A DNA stretch of 64,000 bases from assembly GCA_051453625.1 (NCBI GenBank), contig JBOZIK010000001.1:182465677-182529676 (forward strand). The letters are read 5' to 3'. Position 1 is the first letter of the stretch. Every line of letters begins with the position of its first letter. The position numbers were made by a program, and so were the translations under genes. Positions 34,646 to 47,125 of this stretch are shown here, piece after piece. This DNA comes from Welwitschia mirabilis. Lineage: Eukaryota; Gnetophyta; Gnetopsida; Welwitschiales. Under the pieces are notes generated by a model that had not been told where the DNA came from, ran no database searches, and saw only the letters and a list, made by a program, of their open reading frames with translations.

Positions 34646-35757
34646 ACGGATTTCATATTTTAGAAGTACTTAAAAAATATGATAATATTATATATTAACC
34701 TTCAAAAAGCACAATAGTGATGATAGAAAAATTTACTTTACAAAATGAAAAAAAAAAGTAAAGATTTCATAGGTCTAGAAAAATTGCAACTAAAACTGTT
34801 ACTAAACTATAAATAGTGAAAAATAGATATTTAGATACTAAATTATGATTTTAAATAACTATATAAAAAATTTTAAATAAATATATGAATCTAAAAAAAG
34901 CTTTTGAGAGCAATTAGAGGTACAAAAAAATATTTTTAATCAAAACAAGTAGTGAAATTTAATAGTTTTTACTTTGTTAGAGAATGGGGAAAGACACAAA
35001 AAACTTTAAAAAAATATATATTTAAAATTTAAATTTAAATATAGCACAAATGTACATCCTAAATTTTTGCTATTCAAAAGGAAAAAAGAATAATTCATCA
35101 TTGAATTCTTTATAAGAAATGGTGGTAACATAAGAAAATTATATTAGGAAAAAAATGAGAAGAAAGAAGGAAAGCAGAGAGAAGAGAGTTAAAACATAAG
35201 ATTCATTTGATATAGATTCTTGAACCATGTAATTTTGAAGAATTATATGATATTTACTAAATTTATAGTAATATTATTAGCATTAAATATATAACATATC
35301 ACTAAAAGTCTAACTAAATTAAAAGGGATACATGACAAAAATGAATAAATGATGTACACATAAGAATAAAAATACAAGAAAAAATAACACTTATTGGTTT
35401 TAGATGTAATCATAGCCATTTTCATTATTCTCCAATCCAAATGCTTATAAGATCTGATGCATTCTATTCCTTTTGCACTGCTCAATCACATGCACTTCAC
35501 CATCTTATAATCCCTCTAGATGGATGGAAATGGAAGAAAATGCAAAAGGAAAATGATTGTAAGAGAATTTAAAAGGATGATAATGAATGCGAGATAAAGT
35601 AATAAATGAGAATAAAGAATAAATAATTCTTCAAAAGTTAACAATAAGAGAAGGTCAACTTGAATGGCAATAACTGAGAGAGCATGAAATACATGTGGCT
35701 AAAGCTCCTTCCAATGTAAAAATAAAATATAAAAATGCTGTAAAATGAGTATGGTAG
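34646..35757. other. AT-rich interval right of element E
   Basis: No feature recognised. The 80-codon minus-strand frame at 35,243-35,485 shows no family likeness. Confidence 0.4.
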
Positions 35758-37600
35758 TGTTATATCCCATTATTTTAATCATTACTTACTTGAATATTAA
35801 GTATATTAAGATTTTAATTAGATAATGCATTACCCTTCTTTAAATCCCTTGTCAAAATAATATGGTATTTTAAATTAACCTTAATTTGTAATTTTCATAA
35901 TTCACAATGAAAATGATAATAATTATCTTGAAAAGCTATCCAAACATTTAAACTTATATAAACCCATTATGTAAAGAATTACATGATAAAAGAAATAAAT
36001 TAAAAATTTCAAGAAAACATAATAATATATTTTATATATTATTTACACATTTAAATTCTTGGTACATGTGATAGGTGTATTATATTATGAACAGACATTT
36101 TATTTCTTGTCTTGTGTGATTGATATATTTTATGTATTATAAAATAAATGAGCATATGAACAAGTACATGCACTCTTACTTAGAACCAAGAATGATAAAT
36201 AAGTGGATTTACTCTACCATGACTTTTATTCTCTTGAGATATATGGGGACATTTGATTCATAGCCTATTTATCATTTTGTTCATTGTAATGAAATAGCTT
36301 ATCTCATTATTCCACATGATAATTTTAAGATTTGTGCATTTATTTTGTTGATGCATGTCTTAAATGAAATAAATCTAATTATAAGCCTATGAGGATTAAG
36401 AAGAAGCTAGCATAAATAAATGATACATGTAATTAACTTTACTAATTAAAGTAAAAAAATTACTCATTTTAGTTAGGTGTGTAAGTTATAAACATGATTT
36501 CTTTTTTTGTACTTCAATGTCACTTATTACCTATCCCACTTATCAATGTTAAATCATTTGATCTTATGATATTAAGCTATGTACCTTTTGTTTATCTATA
36601 TATAAAGACATTTTCCTATCATGAAAAAAAAGGAGACACTTTCCATCTTTTCCTATAAGTGACATTCTTTCTTTCCTCTTTTTTTTATTTTATTATCTTG
36701 CTTGTGGAGCTTAGAGCTTAGAAGCTTAAATCTAAGAACTCTTAAGCTATGATCTTCATCAATCTTTAACTAGCAAGGACTTACTAATCTTTCTAAGTAA
36801 GCTTTTTACTTATGTTATCCATATGGTCTCCTTTAATATTTTAGTAGAATGATGTAATATTGCATTAGATCACTTTTTCTCTATAAGTCTAGGATTCTAT
36901 TATGATTGTGAAAATGTAAAAATACTAATTTTTCTATTGTGTAATAACTTTTTAAAAAATTATTTGTTAAGATACATTAGAAAATAAATACAAAAAATAG
37001 TAAGCAATTGATTTACATTTTTGTAACTATTAGCTAAGATATCTACAACTGGAACATCCTAAGTTATAGAGAACTAAGTAAGATTTTCAAAACATTTTGA
37101 ATCATTTAGTATTTGAAATTTATGATCATTTTAGTGTAGTGTAGTAGGATTGTAATTTTCGAAAATTTAATATTTTTTAATCTTTAATGATTACCTTAGA
37201 AATAATATTTTTAGAATTCCAAGATAGCTTAAGTTAGTTTCTAAGGATCATATTATAGTTTATGAAAAATTACTAAAACTTATTGTTTACATTATCATTA
37301 ATTAATTATTAAAGTTTTATTTTAGTATCATCTTAGAATCCCAAAATGTTATAATTAATGTTTTAAATTATGCAAAAATTATTATACATAATTTATAGGG
37401 AATTTGAGTATATAAGATAAGTTTCTATCAGTAGCATTAAATTATGTTACCTAAAAATAATTATTTTTTAAGAGAATTCCCTCTTTTACCTTTTTTATCT
37501 TTATCTTACTTTGAATGAATATGCTTGTAAGAGTTTTCATCTTAGTAGTTTAAGTAACATAAGTAGTCTTTGATTTACCACTTATTTTCTTATCTCATAA
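35758..37600 (+). repeat. Possible solo or truncated LTR
   Basis: It starts TGTTATATCCCATTATTTT, like the TGTCACATCCC and TGTAACACCCC starts of other gypsy LTRs nearby. A good TATA box (TATATATAAAG, 36,597-36,607) follows 840 bp later, with transcript-leader-like sequence after it. No partner copy or end is found, so the right limit is a guess. Confidence 0.3.
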
Positions 37601-38944
37601 TATAGTTACATGAGTCTNNNNNNNNNNTATCTTAGTAATCATTCTTGAATTATACTTCTTTTGTTTGTCTTTCTTACACAATGGAGATTGTCATATAAGC
37701 ATGAAAGAATGCTTTTAGAATTGGCACAACTCCAAGTATGGATTAGTTTCTTTAAGTACGTTATTAATACATAATTTAATACATTTTAATATTTATTATT
37801 ATTATTAAAAAAGAAAATAATATTTCCTTTATTTAGGTTTTCATTACGATAATCTTCAAATAAAGATATTCTAGTATGCTTATTTTCTCTGTTATGATTA
37901 TTTCTATAAAATGAACCTCATAATGATTATAATTATTATAACTAGGTAAATAATCAATAAAATATCTATATTAATTAAAATTATATGCATGAATTTATGT
38001 GATGTATTCATTGAATAAGACTCAATCAAAATAATTCTAATAATGTTCATTCCCACACTTAGATTTTATCATCAAAGCGGGTTGCATTTTTTTTTTTTTT
38101 TAGTAATACCTTTCTAGAAGTGGATTTCATCATTGCTCTCCTACTTTACCCATGTATTTTGACATAATATCTCAAGCCTTTGGTATTAATAAATCATGTT
38201 GCATCATCTAGAGATGTTTTAAGAAAGAAGAAGTCATTTGTAAGCATGCATCCACCTCATGTACTGCTTGTTACCTATATTGGTAGTATACCGAGGTGAA
38301 TCAAAATCTTATGGAGTTAAGCTTAACCATGTTTATATAGTTTAGAACCTAAAGTAGAACTAACTTATGTCTAGAGGATGGGCAGATATCAAGTTGGAAT
38401 GCCACTGATGGGAATTGCAACTTCCTATTATATTGATTATGTATTATTTTTAAACTTATTCATGTACATTTATAACAAGTTAACATCTTCTCAACTATTT
38501 ACAAGATATTTTTAAATATGATAAAAAATAAGGAAGAAATGAAGGACACAAACTTATAACATTACTATTTTTTATACACCAAATTAATCAAAGAATTAAT
38601 TATAGATAAATATATCATAATAATGATATGACTTGTTTTTTTCAAACTATAAAAATGCTAATAAAGGAGTAATTAAATTTTGATCCTAAGTTCCACTTTG
38701 TGTACTAAGTAACAATTTTAAAGAATGAAGGAGGAGGAAAAAAATAGTACTTAATTAGAATATAAAATCACTGCAATAGTTAATTATGTAATTGTGTAAT
38801 TAATTAATTAAAAAAGGGTATAATTTGGATGTAAAATTGAGTGTGTGATGTTTTGACATTAGAGCTATGGATGTGACCCATAGTAAGTTATCATGGTAAT
38901 TAATTAAAAAAATGATATATTTATTGCATTGATGTCTAATGGGA
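37601..38944. other. AT-rich interval, no gene
   Basis: It includes a 10-N gap (37,618-37,627) and a T17 run near 38,085. The block at 38,765-38,850 recurs at 45,185-45,260. Nothing else is recognised; by position the internal part of the element ending at 38,979 should lie here, but no pol motif is legible. Confidence 0.4.
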
Positions 38945-40560
38945 GTTTCTAGGAGGAAACCTCTTAAGGAAGGGAGGATGTAACACCCCTACTTTCATTG
39001 CATGCCTAATCACATAAGAGGATAGTTGAGTTGATGTCAGATTAGGATTGTAATTAGTTTCATGATAAGTTAATTAATATGAAGTATGGTAAGTTGGTTA
39101 AAAAATTTAAAAGAAAGGTAAAGATGTTATTAGAGTTATAATTTATGATTGATAAATATTAGTAAACTTATAGTTGAATAAATGCTAAGCATAATTAATT
39201 AATATTAATTAGTAAATAACGTATAAAATATCATAAGATATAACGTTAAAGGAGTAGATATTATTTAATGATTATGTTAATGTTAACTAATAAATTATTA
39301 ATATGAATGAAATAATTTTAAAACAACATGCCTTAAATATATGATAGATATTATATGTTAATAATATTAACTGATCGTAAGTTGGTAATAGATGGTATCA
39401 AATTAATGATATGTTGACAGCTTTTTATAAGGTGGAATAATGTGACATGTTAACATTGCAGACAATGTTATGCATGTGATGTTGGGTGGTGTTAATTATT
39501 TTATAAATGGTGGTAGTTACTTGATCTTGTGACATCTTGAAAGAAGTTGTGAGGGCCTTGTGCATGATGAATACATGTCAAGTAACAAGTAGAAATCATG
39601 TTTAATATTCAATGTTTTTAAATCTCAACCTTAAACAGATAAAAGAAACATGATTGATGAAACTTTAGTTAAATTCCTTAGTTAGACAGTTGATTATGAA
39701 GACCTTGTGATATTTTGGTGAAAGGAAAAAGAAATGGAGGAAGGACTATTGTAGTTGGTTAAGTTGAAAAGAAGGAAAAGGATGGTATCTTCAATAATTT
39801 ACATTCTACAAGATAAGTCTAAAAACCTTTTTTTGGGGATTATTAGACTCTTCATTAAAGATTTATTTAAATGTGATTTTTGATAGTTGACATGATTAGA
39901 GAAAGTTACATATAGATTATATCTTATTTTAAGATGAAATGATTATAATGAACATTTAGTAAAATGTTGTAGGGCTGAAATTGATATTATTTTTGTAAAT
40001 TATGTTTGTTTATATGGAAGAATTGAGTTATAGTTAATAATTAAACTAATGATGTTAACTTATACTTTTAAATCAGAATTTGGAAAATTAGAGTTATAGT
40101 TAAATGGCTTATTAGATTAGAAATAGCTAAAAATCTATCTTGAACAATCCTTAATCATATTACACTTTGTGAGTAAAGGGAGAAACTTCATATGCTAACA
40201 TAATTTAGAGACTTTTCAAATATATAAGGAGTATTACACGAGAAGCACTCTTAGATTGAACCTTTAAAATCTCATGATTTGATTAATGAAATCTATAAAC
40301 AAAGCTAGATTGGAAATAAATACTTTGAATCCAAATTGATAGTTTTCTTATTATAAAGACTCAATTACTTTAGTTTTAACTAGTAGAATTCAAAAATGGA
40401 ACATAGAAACTATTACTCAAGCTGTGTGAGTGCATGATGTAGTATTCTGCATTACCTTATAAGTATTTTCTAGTTTAATACCTTGTTGTACTTATTAGGG
40501 GTTTGTTCTATGAACTATCAAATGCATGAAATTAACATAAGACCCTTTTTTAAACATATT
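38945..40560 (+). mobile_element. Ty3/gypsy (Tekay-like) LTR fragment
   Basis: GAGTTTCTAGGAGGAAACCT...AAGGGAGGA followed by TGTAACACCCCTACTTTC at 38,979 matches the junction before element E's 3' LTR (AAGTTTCTAGAAGGAAACTT... then TGTCACATCCC). It is therefore a pol end/polypurine tract and a 3' LTR start of the same lineage. The LTR extends to the right for an unknown distance; similarity to known parts is lost before the CpG-rich island at 41.2 kb. Confidence 0.45.
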
Positions 40561-41469
40561 GTAGTTTCTACTGAAAAGTAGAATTAATAACAATAACTAA
40601 TCAAGAATTAAAAGGTATAATACTAGAAGAATAGTGAAATAAGGAATATAATAGAAGGATAATCAAGTAGAGTAGTACACATAACAAAAAGGGTAGAACC
40701 TTTACAAATAATATCCATAATATAAACATGATACAAGCTTCTTGTTATATGGAAGGAAAAGGAACTTTGTCATCTATTACAGAACCAAACATAATTTCTT
40801 CTAAGAAATAAGTAACTTTCTTCCTTATTACAGATGGAACATTTGAACAATGACCAAGGCACTATGTGCACCAACATAAACTTGCATTAAGGTAGGGTAC
40901 CAGTAGATACACTCAAGTGTTAGCTTAAACCTAGTGACTATCATTGACGTACACAATGGCCAAGACAATGATCATATAAACTCTAAGGTTAAACCTTACT
41001 TCAAAAAGAAAGAAAAAAAAAAAAAAGAAGTCTTCTGAAAAGGCTATTTGATGGCAATCATGAATGAGCTATACTAAATGCAAAACAAAATCAAATGTCA
41101 AAGGCAACAAGAAACTGTGAATAGGGAGTTTATCCAGCTTTTAACATGGGGGAAGATAATAACAAAGCATTTTTAAACAAACTCCAGCTATATGACAAAT
41201 AAAACATAAACAAGCATCTGATGTTTCATCAACAGTCATCCATTACTTGGCGAAAAACCTTTAGAAAGCTATAGAACACCGTGTACAGGTTCCATGGTTT
41301 TAGTATCCAAAAAGTGAAGGCATTGGCCAGAGACTCATAAAAACAAACTGCATCTTGCTTGAGAACATCGTTTCTAGTCTGCTCTCCGATGAACTCCTCG
41401 TGTTAACGTCTTCTTTTTCCCTCGCACAATGCCAAACCTTTGAAAATGCAGTTATTTACCAACATAAAC

Positions 41470-41696
41470 CTGCAAAAATGTTCTACAACAAAGAAAAAGA
41501 AAACGATCAACAGAAAACAAACAACAACAGAAACACTGAAAACGCTTTACAAACAAAAAAAATAAAATAAAATAAGAGAAGAAACGAACTAAAGAAACGA
41601 AATACAAACATTGAAAACTTCATTGTACAGAAACACAAACAAACAAGAAACATAAGACATAAATGAAAATGCTAGAGAGGATGAGTTTTACCTCAC
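41470..41696 (-). other. Putative intron of the island transcription unit
   Basis: It is bounded on the minus strand by GTGAGG and TTTTTGCAG, is strongly T-rich (TTTTCTTTTTCTTTG before the acceptor), and has the composition of a plant intron between two GC-richer parts. Confidence 0.45.
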
Positions 41697-41917
41697 GTTG
41701 AGGATGCAGCTTCCTGTCCTTGACGTTTATGTGGCTGGTGTTTCTTTACAGCGGCACTCATCGACGGAACACAACGCTCAACAGATACGAAGTTGATACA
41801 GCCCTACAACCAACGAACGCTGGGTGTAAGGGAACGCACAGCTGAAACACACACCAACAGGAGCCGAAACAGGCGAACATCCATGTGAAGAGTGCGTTCA
41901 GAGAAAACAGATTGCAA

Positions 41918-42041
41918 GCTATGAGCTCCGAAATGGATGCTGTGCTATGAGCTCTGAAAATGGACACTATGCTTTGAACTATGAAAATGGATGCTGCAAT
42001 TGTAGAAGACAGGCGCTATGAGCTCCGAAAATGGAAACTGC
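41918..42041 (+). repeat. Short minisatellite, four units of 26-27 bp
   Basis: Units at 41,918-41,943, 41,944-41,970, 41,971-41,997 and 42,015-42,041 share GCTATGAGCTCCGAAAATGG. They lie in the would-be 5' leader of the island transcription unit and explain the overlapping short frames on both strands here. Confidence 0.85.
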
Positions 42042-42394
42042 AAATTTTCGAGGCGGACACCGAAAGTGCAATGGTGGACACACTGAGCACTTGGGCAAAT
42101 GCCGTGAATCGTAGAATAGCTGCAAACAAATGTTGCAGTAAAGTCTTTAAAAAAGGTAATGCAGTAAACTCTTTTAAAAAATAATATAAAACAAAAAGGA
42201 GGGAAATCTTCCTTGGGGCGTGGAAAACGGATTATAAAAAAGGTAATGATTAAATAAATGGTCATTAGAGGAATGCAGAAGTTTAAACACATTTTCTTGG
42301 ACTGCATAAAAGAAGGTTTGGAAAATAAATCATAATAATTATGAAACGAAAGAATATACGACGTTTAGGTAGCTAGAAAAGTAATCTACATGTC

Positions 42395-42470
42395 TAGCTT
42401 TTTGGTCATGAGGTAAAGACATTAATCTTTGAAACAAGAGGTTATAGGTTTAAGTCCCTTTACCCCACTT
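42395..42470 (+). repeat. tRNA-derived SINE-like or tRNA pseudogene fragment
   Basis: TGGTCATGAGGTAAAGAC (A-box-like, 42,403-42,420) and GGTTTAAGTCCC (B-box-like, 42,447-42,458) are spaced as in a tRNA promoter. The latter looks like GGTTCAAGTCC with a C-to-T change. The flanks do not fold into a convincing tRNA and no poly(A) or target-site duplication is clear. Confidence 0.4.
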
Positions 42471-42489
42471 TTGCCTCTTTGAGAAGGGA

Positions 42490-45280
42490 GCTTAATTATA
42501 ATTTTTAAGTAAAGAAATGAGTAATTTTATAAAAATATATTTTGTTAAACTAAGTCTATTGAGGAGTAGCCCTTGCTTGCTTGTTATGGAGGGATCACTC
42601 ACAAATTAATTTAAAATATGAATCCTTGCCTTAAAGAAATATTTTTAAATTTTGGTCAATTATTATATTGCTTGCTCTACTAAAACAAAAAGTAAGTTGA
42701 TAGAAAACCTTGGAAACAAAAATAGAGAAAGGAAACACAAGAATTTATTGTTGGTAGGATATACATAAACAAGTTGAGGGTAATACTAAGTAGTGAGAAA
42801 TGAATTATATGATTTATCACCTCTTAAGCTATCTAAAATATAGATATAATAGAAGGTAAAAGTAGGAAAGATGATGAATATAGTATTATAAAATAACATC
42901 TAAAAACCTATGATAGAAATAATATGATATATTTAATGTGTACATCTTTTATTGGTTTCCACCTTCTAAATAAGGTTTAATGGTATAGTAAATAACTGTA
43001 GTATTAGTAGCATGCTAGCCTTCTTCGCATTTGATGAATACCTTCAGAGGCTATGAAAATAAAATAAGAAAATCACATACCTATAAAGAAGAAGAAAAAT
43101 CTATGCATCATATCAAGTGTTATTTTAATGCTTACAATCTAGCATTATGGCCTTCTTTTTCTTACATAGCTAATTAGACTTTTATTCTTGTAAAATAATC
43201 TAGGTTAAAATAAGGTACACCTTAGAAAACTAAATATTATGTTAATAATTATGTATCATTTAATTGAAAAAGAAAAGTAAATAATAAGGGACTTAAGGTA
43301 ATGAAATGAAGGTGAATCATAAAGCTGATGATGATAGAAATTAGGAAGGCCATAGTTAACAATATACCTTTGCCTATGCAACATTAGTAAATGATAACCT
43401 AAGCAAATGATGATATGATGGCATCTTTCCATAAGTACTCCTAGTAGTATAATAACATAGTCACCAAATCGACATGATTGTTACATAGTGTATGCTGAAG
43501 ATGTAACTGTGATTATTAATGAAAACTTAAGAATTTAAATAGTAGTGGCATTTAAATGTATTAAATTAACTATTCCTTTAAGATATCAAAAACCACATGG
43601 AAAAGGAAAATCAAATATGGATCTCAATGACAATTAACTAATGATGAAATAAAATAATAACATATACAACATGATGCTAGTTAGATAGTACACTAAGGTA
43701 TGATGATAAATCATAATAATAAGGGCCTATCCTTCCATGGGTCCATAACCTACAGATTGTTTATCCAGAAACAGATTAACTTATAAACCAGAGTTACATA
43801 GTGGAAACATAATGGGTTCTAGATAAGAGTGAACAATAGCTACATGTATGATTAACTATTAAATGAATCCTTAACTATAATTGACTATAATGCAACAACA
43901 ACAACCCATAGATGCATCAAATAAGGCAATGGAAATAGTAATCCACATATGCACCGAATGAGGCAGTGAAGTGATGAAATCGGAATTATTCTTAACTAGT
44001 AATCTAATGAGAAACATGCTTAACATATCATAAGAATATTGATAACTAGACTATAAGTCTAATATCAACTTGAATACTTTCTATGACATGGATCTGACAA
44101 TCCAATGGCATATGAAATGGCTTAATAATAGCTATGATAATGATATAATCTTTGATTATGATATACTTCTAATAATAACATAATCCTAAGAAATAGAATT
44201 GGCTTATGACATAACATGTTATATCTATATATGGAAATGATACATATATTAATTATGTTTTAGATTCTTATTTATGTCGTTAGCTAGAAATTATCTACAT
44301 TAGATTCTAAATGGTCTTGATAACTAATTTCATAACACATGAGCATACAGATTTGGTATTTTCATCTACTAGACAATATATATGTGTATATATATATATA
44401 TATAGTGTAGCACATGTATATGGCTAATTGATGGGAGATCAACTTATATAACTGATAAATCATGTCTCACCTAGTGGTAAGCAATCCTTATAGAGGAGGC
44501 AATTGTATGGTCAATCTACAAAATATGGTATGATTTACATAAATGATATTCATAATAAGAAGTTATGTGGTACCCCAATGGAGGGCATGCTTAGATAGTT
44601 GAACTATGAGATCAATTTACATAACCCATGTGTGGTTGAGTTAGCTTATTATTATGACCTAAGAGATTATAACCCCATAGTAATGATCGATGAATGGTTA
44701 GACTAGAGCTTCATGGAATACTTGACTAGCTATATTCTTATATTTTATATGGATATACATTATATGATGATTTTGTTGTACTTTATATGGTTCTTCTATT
44801 TCATGAGATCTAGCTTTTATTATCTTGTTTACTCATGAATGTGGACCATCTAGACCTATCATTATTACTATATGTATTCATAGTCTAAGATAGAACTAAA
44901 TATGGTTTGAGTTCCTCTGGATGAGGATAAATAGGCATAATTGCTTGTTGTAGGTTAACCAACCACTCAACCATGATTTCACATTAGTATAGTATGTTTT
45001 TTGTCTTACTTTGTTATGTGATTATTAATGGAATTACATGATTCTTGAGTATAATAAAAGTTGTAAAAATAGAATGTAATGTTGTCAAGTAAATTATTAT
45101 CATATAGTTCTCCTAAGGGGTAGCCTGTGGGAATGTCGATAGTATGTTGATAGTATGTTTTTTAATTGAATCTAAACAATCTACTATAATAGTTAATTAT
45201 ATAATTGTGTAATTAATTAATTAATTAAAAAATGAGTATAATTTGGTGTAAAACTAACTATGTGACATATTCTAGGCCAC
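42490..45280. other. LTR-like AT-rich interval without genes
   Basis: No reading frame. At 43,908-43,968 two units resemble the tandem array of element E's LTR (CACCGAATGAGGCAGTGAAG). A (TA)n microsatellite is at 44,378-44,404. The stretch is probably LTR or internal sequence of a Tekay-like element, perhaps the continuation of the LTR that starts at 38,979. The end block 45,185-45,260 matches 38,765-38,850. Confidence 0.4.
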
Positions 45281-45289
45281 CTTTATTAC

Positions 45290-47090
45290 TTGAAGCTCTT
45301 TATTTAAAAAGCATATTGTCTAATGATAGATTTCCTATAGAAAACTTCAAGATAAATTTGTTTTAATTTATTAATGTTTAAAAGTAAGCACTCACATTTC
45401 TTTTTTCTTTTTTTCAAATATATTAAAAAATTTTGATCTCCTTTCAATGTAGCTTACTTGATCTTTCAAGTTTTTCTTTTTAAGCACTAATTCTAAATGT
45501 AGGTTACTTTTTTTTTTTTTAAAGGTGAGCTACATCTTTCTTCAATTATGTATCATCCTTTAAGATCTTTTTACTTTTCACATAAATATCCTAGTAAGCC
45601 TCCATTAGCTCCTATGTTTTTACCATCATCATTACCTCCTATAATTTCTTTATATTCTTCCACTTGAATTATTGTTTCATCATCATCAAAGTTTGAGAAC
45701 TAATATTCTTCATTACTTTCTTCATTACCTACATAGATCATGGGGTTAGATGAATCAAGTTTAAAACCATCATTTACCTTTGAAATAAGTGCTATATCTC
45801 CTAAGGTAAAAGTCATAATGTTATAACCCACATTTTGTAAGCTTTAATTAATAGAGTTTCTAAACTATAAAAAATATTTTTAATATCAATTCTAATGAAA
45901 ATCCTTTNNNNNNNNNNNNNNNNNNNNNNNNNNNNNNNNNNNNNNNNNNNNNNNNNNNNNNNNNNNNNNNNNNNNNNNNNNNNNNNNNNNNNNNNNNNNN
46001 NNNNNNNATAAGTGCTATATCTCCTAAGGTAAAAGTCATAATAAAAAGTCTATTATAATTATGAGAACCTTCTATATCTGAATCATAACTATTCCATGTA
46101 GCCATATCGCATGTCTTTTTGAAGTTCTTTAATACCATCTTTTTCTTGTTGTTTGGAGGCTCAACTACCATGTGCCTAAATCATTTATAGGCATAACATT
46201 AGGTACTATTTTCTTTTATTCTTCACTTTAATCTTGAAGATATTGTGCTATGATCCTTTCTAATTTTTCACATTTACCTATTAACATCTTCTTAAACTTT
46301 CTTATGAACAAGGATAGTTCTTCATTTATGTCCAAATTAGAATCAAAAGAAGAAGTACAAGTAGATCCATCATTTTTATTCTTAAAAAGAGAAATTTGAT
46401 TACCATTTATACCTTTATCACCTTTTTAAAGATGTTTTAATTCAAAGGTTAGGATATCACTTACCATTTAAGCTTTATCTTCTCAATATCTTTTGTGTCT
46501 TATATAGATAGCATTATGTTCTTATAAGATTTAGGAAGAGATCTCAAAATATTTTTAGCTATATGAGATTTTTTTAAGAATTGTTCAAGTCCTCATAAAT
46601 CATTAATAATATCCATTAGTTCATTATTAAAATCTATAAATATCACATTCTCTTGCATCTAGATTCATTTGAGTTATGTCATCAACATTTTCTTCTTTCT
46701 CCTATTTATTTGGCTATTTCCTTTATAGATCACCTCTAAAAAATCCTAAATTTCTTTATTAATAGAAAAATTTCTTATCTTTTTATAGTCTTTGGTATTT
46801 AAACCACAAATTAATGCATTTATAGGTTCTTTTTAAACATAGATTTATCTTTATCTGCATCATCTCATCTATTTATTGGTTTAATTGTAAATTTTCTAAT
46901 ACCATTGATTACTTATGATTCCATAGGAGATTTAAACCTTTCTCAATAATGACCCAGTAATCAAAGCTCATGAATTCAATGAAGACTTGTAATTTATCTT
47001 CCAAAATTCATAGTTATTATTAATAAAGTAAGGATGATGATTAATTAGTTAGTTTTCTATGATAGATAACCTGTTAAATAATTAAACATA
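45290..47090 (-). pseudogene. Copia-2 gag relic (UBN2-like, acidic and coiled segments)
   Basis: The minus strand reads INALICGLNTKDYKKIRNFS, then INKEI*DFLEVIYKGNSQIN (about 46,820-46,700) and KNILRSLPKSYKN (about 46,545), which is the classical UBN2 gag pattern. An 'A-T-W-x-x-D/S-x-S' acidic section follows (KKKMVLKNFKKTCDMATWNS, 46,145-46,085), then an acidic stretch (EESNEEYQFSNFDDDETIIQ, near 45,690). The stop after NKEI is where a Trp stands in the family (I-W-D). A 100-N gap interrupts it, and the zinc knuckle is not preserved. Confidence 0.75.
45785..46042 (+). repeat. 35-bp exact duplication flanking a 100-N gap
   Basis: ATAAGTGCTATATCTCCTAAGGTAAAAGTCATAAT occurs at 45,785-45,819 and 46,008-46,042 on either side of the gap 45,908-46,007. 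After the left copy, 88 bp of unrelated sequence (TGTTATAACCCACATTTT...) follow. This points to a contig-end overlap or an unresolved insertion. Confidence 0.85.
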
Positions 47091-47112
47091 AGAAAAAATA
47101 TCTATACCAAAT

Positions 47113-47124
47113 CTCTAACCCCAA
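47113..47124 (-). promoter_or_regulatory. Decayed primer-binding site of Copia-2
   Basis: The minus strand reads TTGGGGTTAGAG just after the LTR end TCCTAATA, corresponding to the TGGTATCAGAG type of site with several changes. Confidence 0.5.
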
Positions 47125-47125
47125 C

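Larger units (their letters stand above)
40690..42250 (-). other. Candidate spliced transcription unit in the only GC/CpG-rich island
   Basis: Between about 41.2 and 42.25 kb GC and CpG content rise sharply above the rest. On the minus strand there is a possible TATA (TTTATAATCCG, about 42,230) and a first exon. An ATG at 41,761 opens 22 codons (MSAAVKKHQPHKRQGQEAAS...). Donor sites are AAC|GTGAGG (41,696) and GAG|GTAAAAC (41,691). A very T-rich intron of about 225 bp follows, with acceptors TTTGTTGTAG (exon from 41,482) or TTTTTGCAG (exon from 41,469). Exon 2 contains an open stretch of about 55 codons ending near 41,217 (NDVLKQDAVCFYESLANAF, WILKPWNLYTVF). It is in-frame with neither splice choice that I tried. 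3'-UTR-like sequence extends to about 40.7 kb. I do not recognise a protein; it may be a truncated gene or a non-coding RNA. Confidence 0.4.

Noticed and set aside
38220-38400. Possible 5S rRNA or tRNA-like segment
   Set aside because: Short phrases looked RNA-like, but no internal promoter boxes or fold could be found.
41945-42307. 120-codon open frame on the minus strand, and overlapping frames at 41,758-41,967 and 41,981-42,184
   Set aside because: They overlap each other in different frames in the leader minisatellite of the island and show no domain or codon pattern; high GC lowers stop frequency here.
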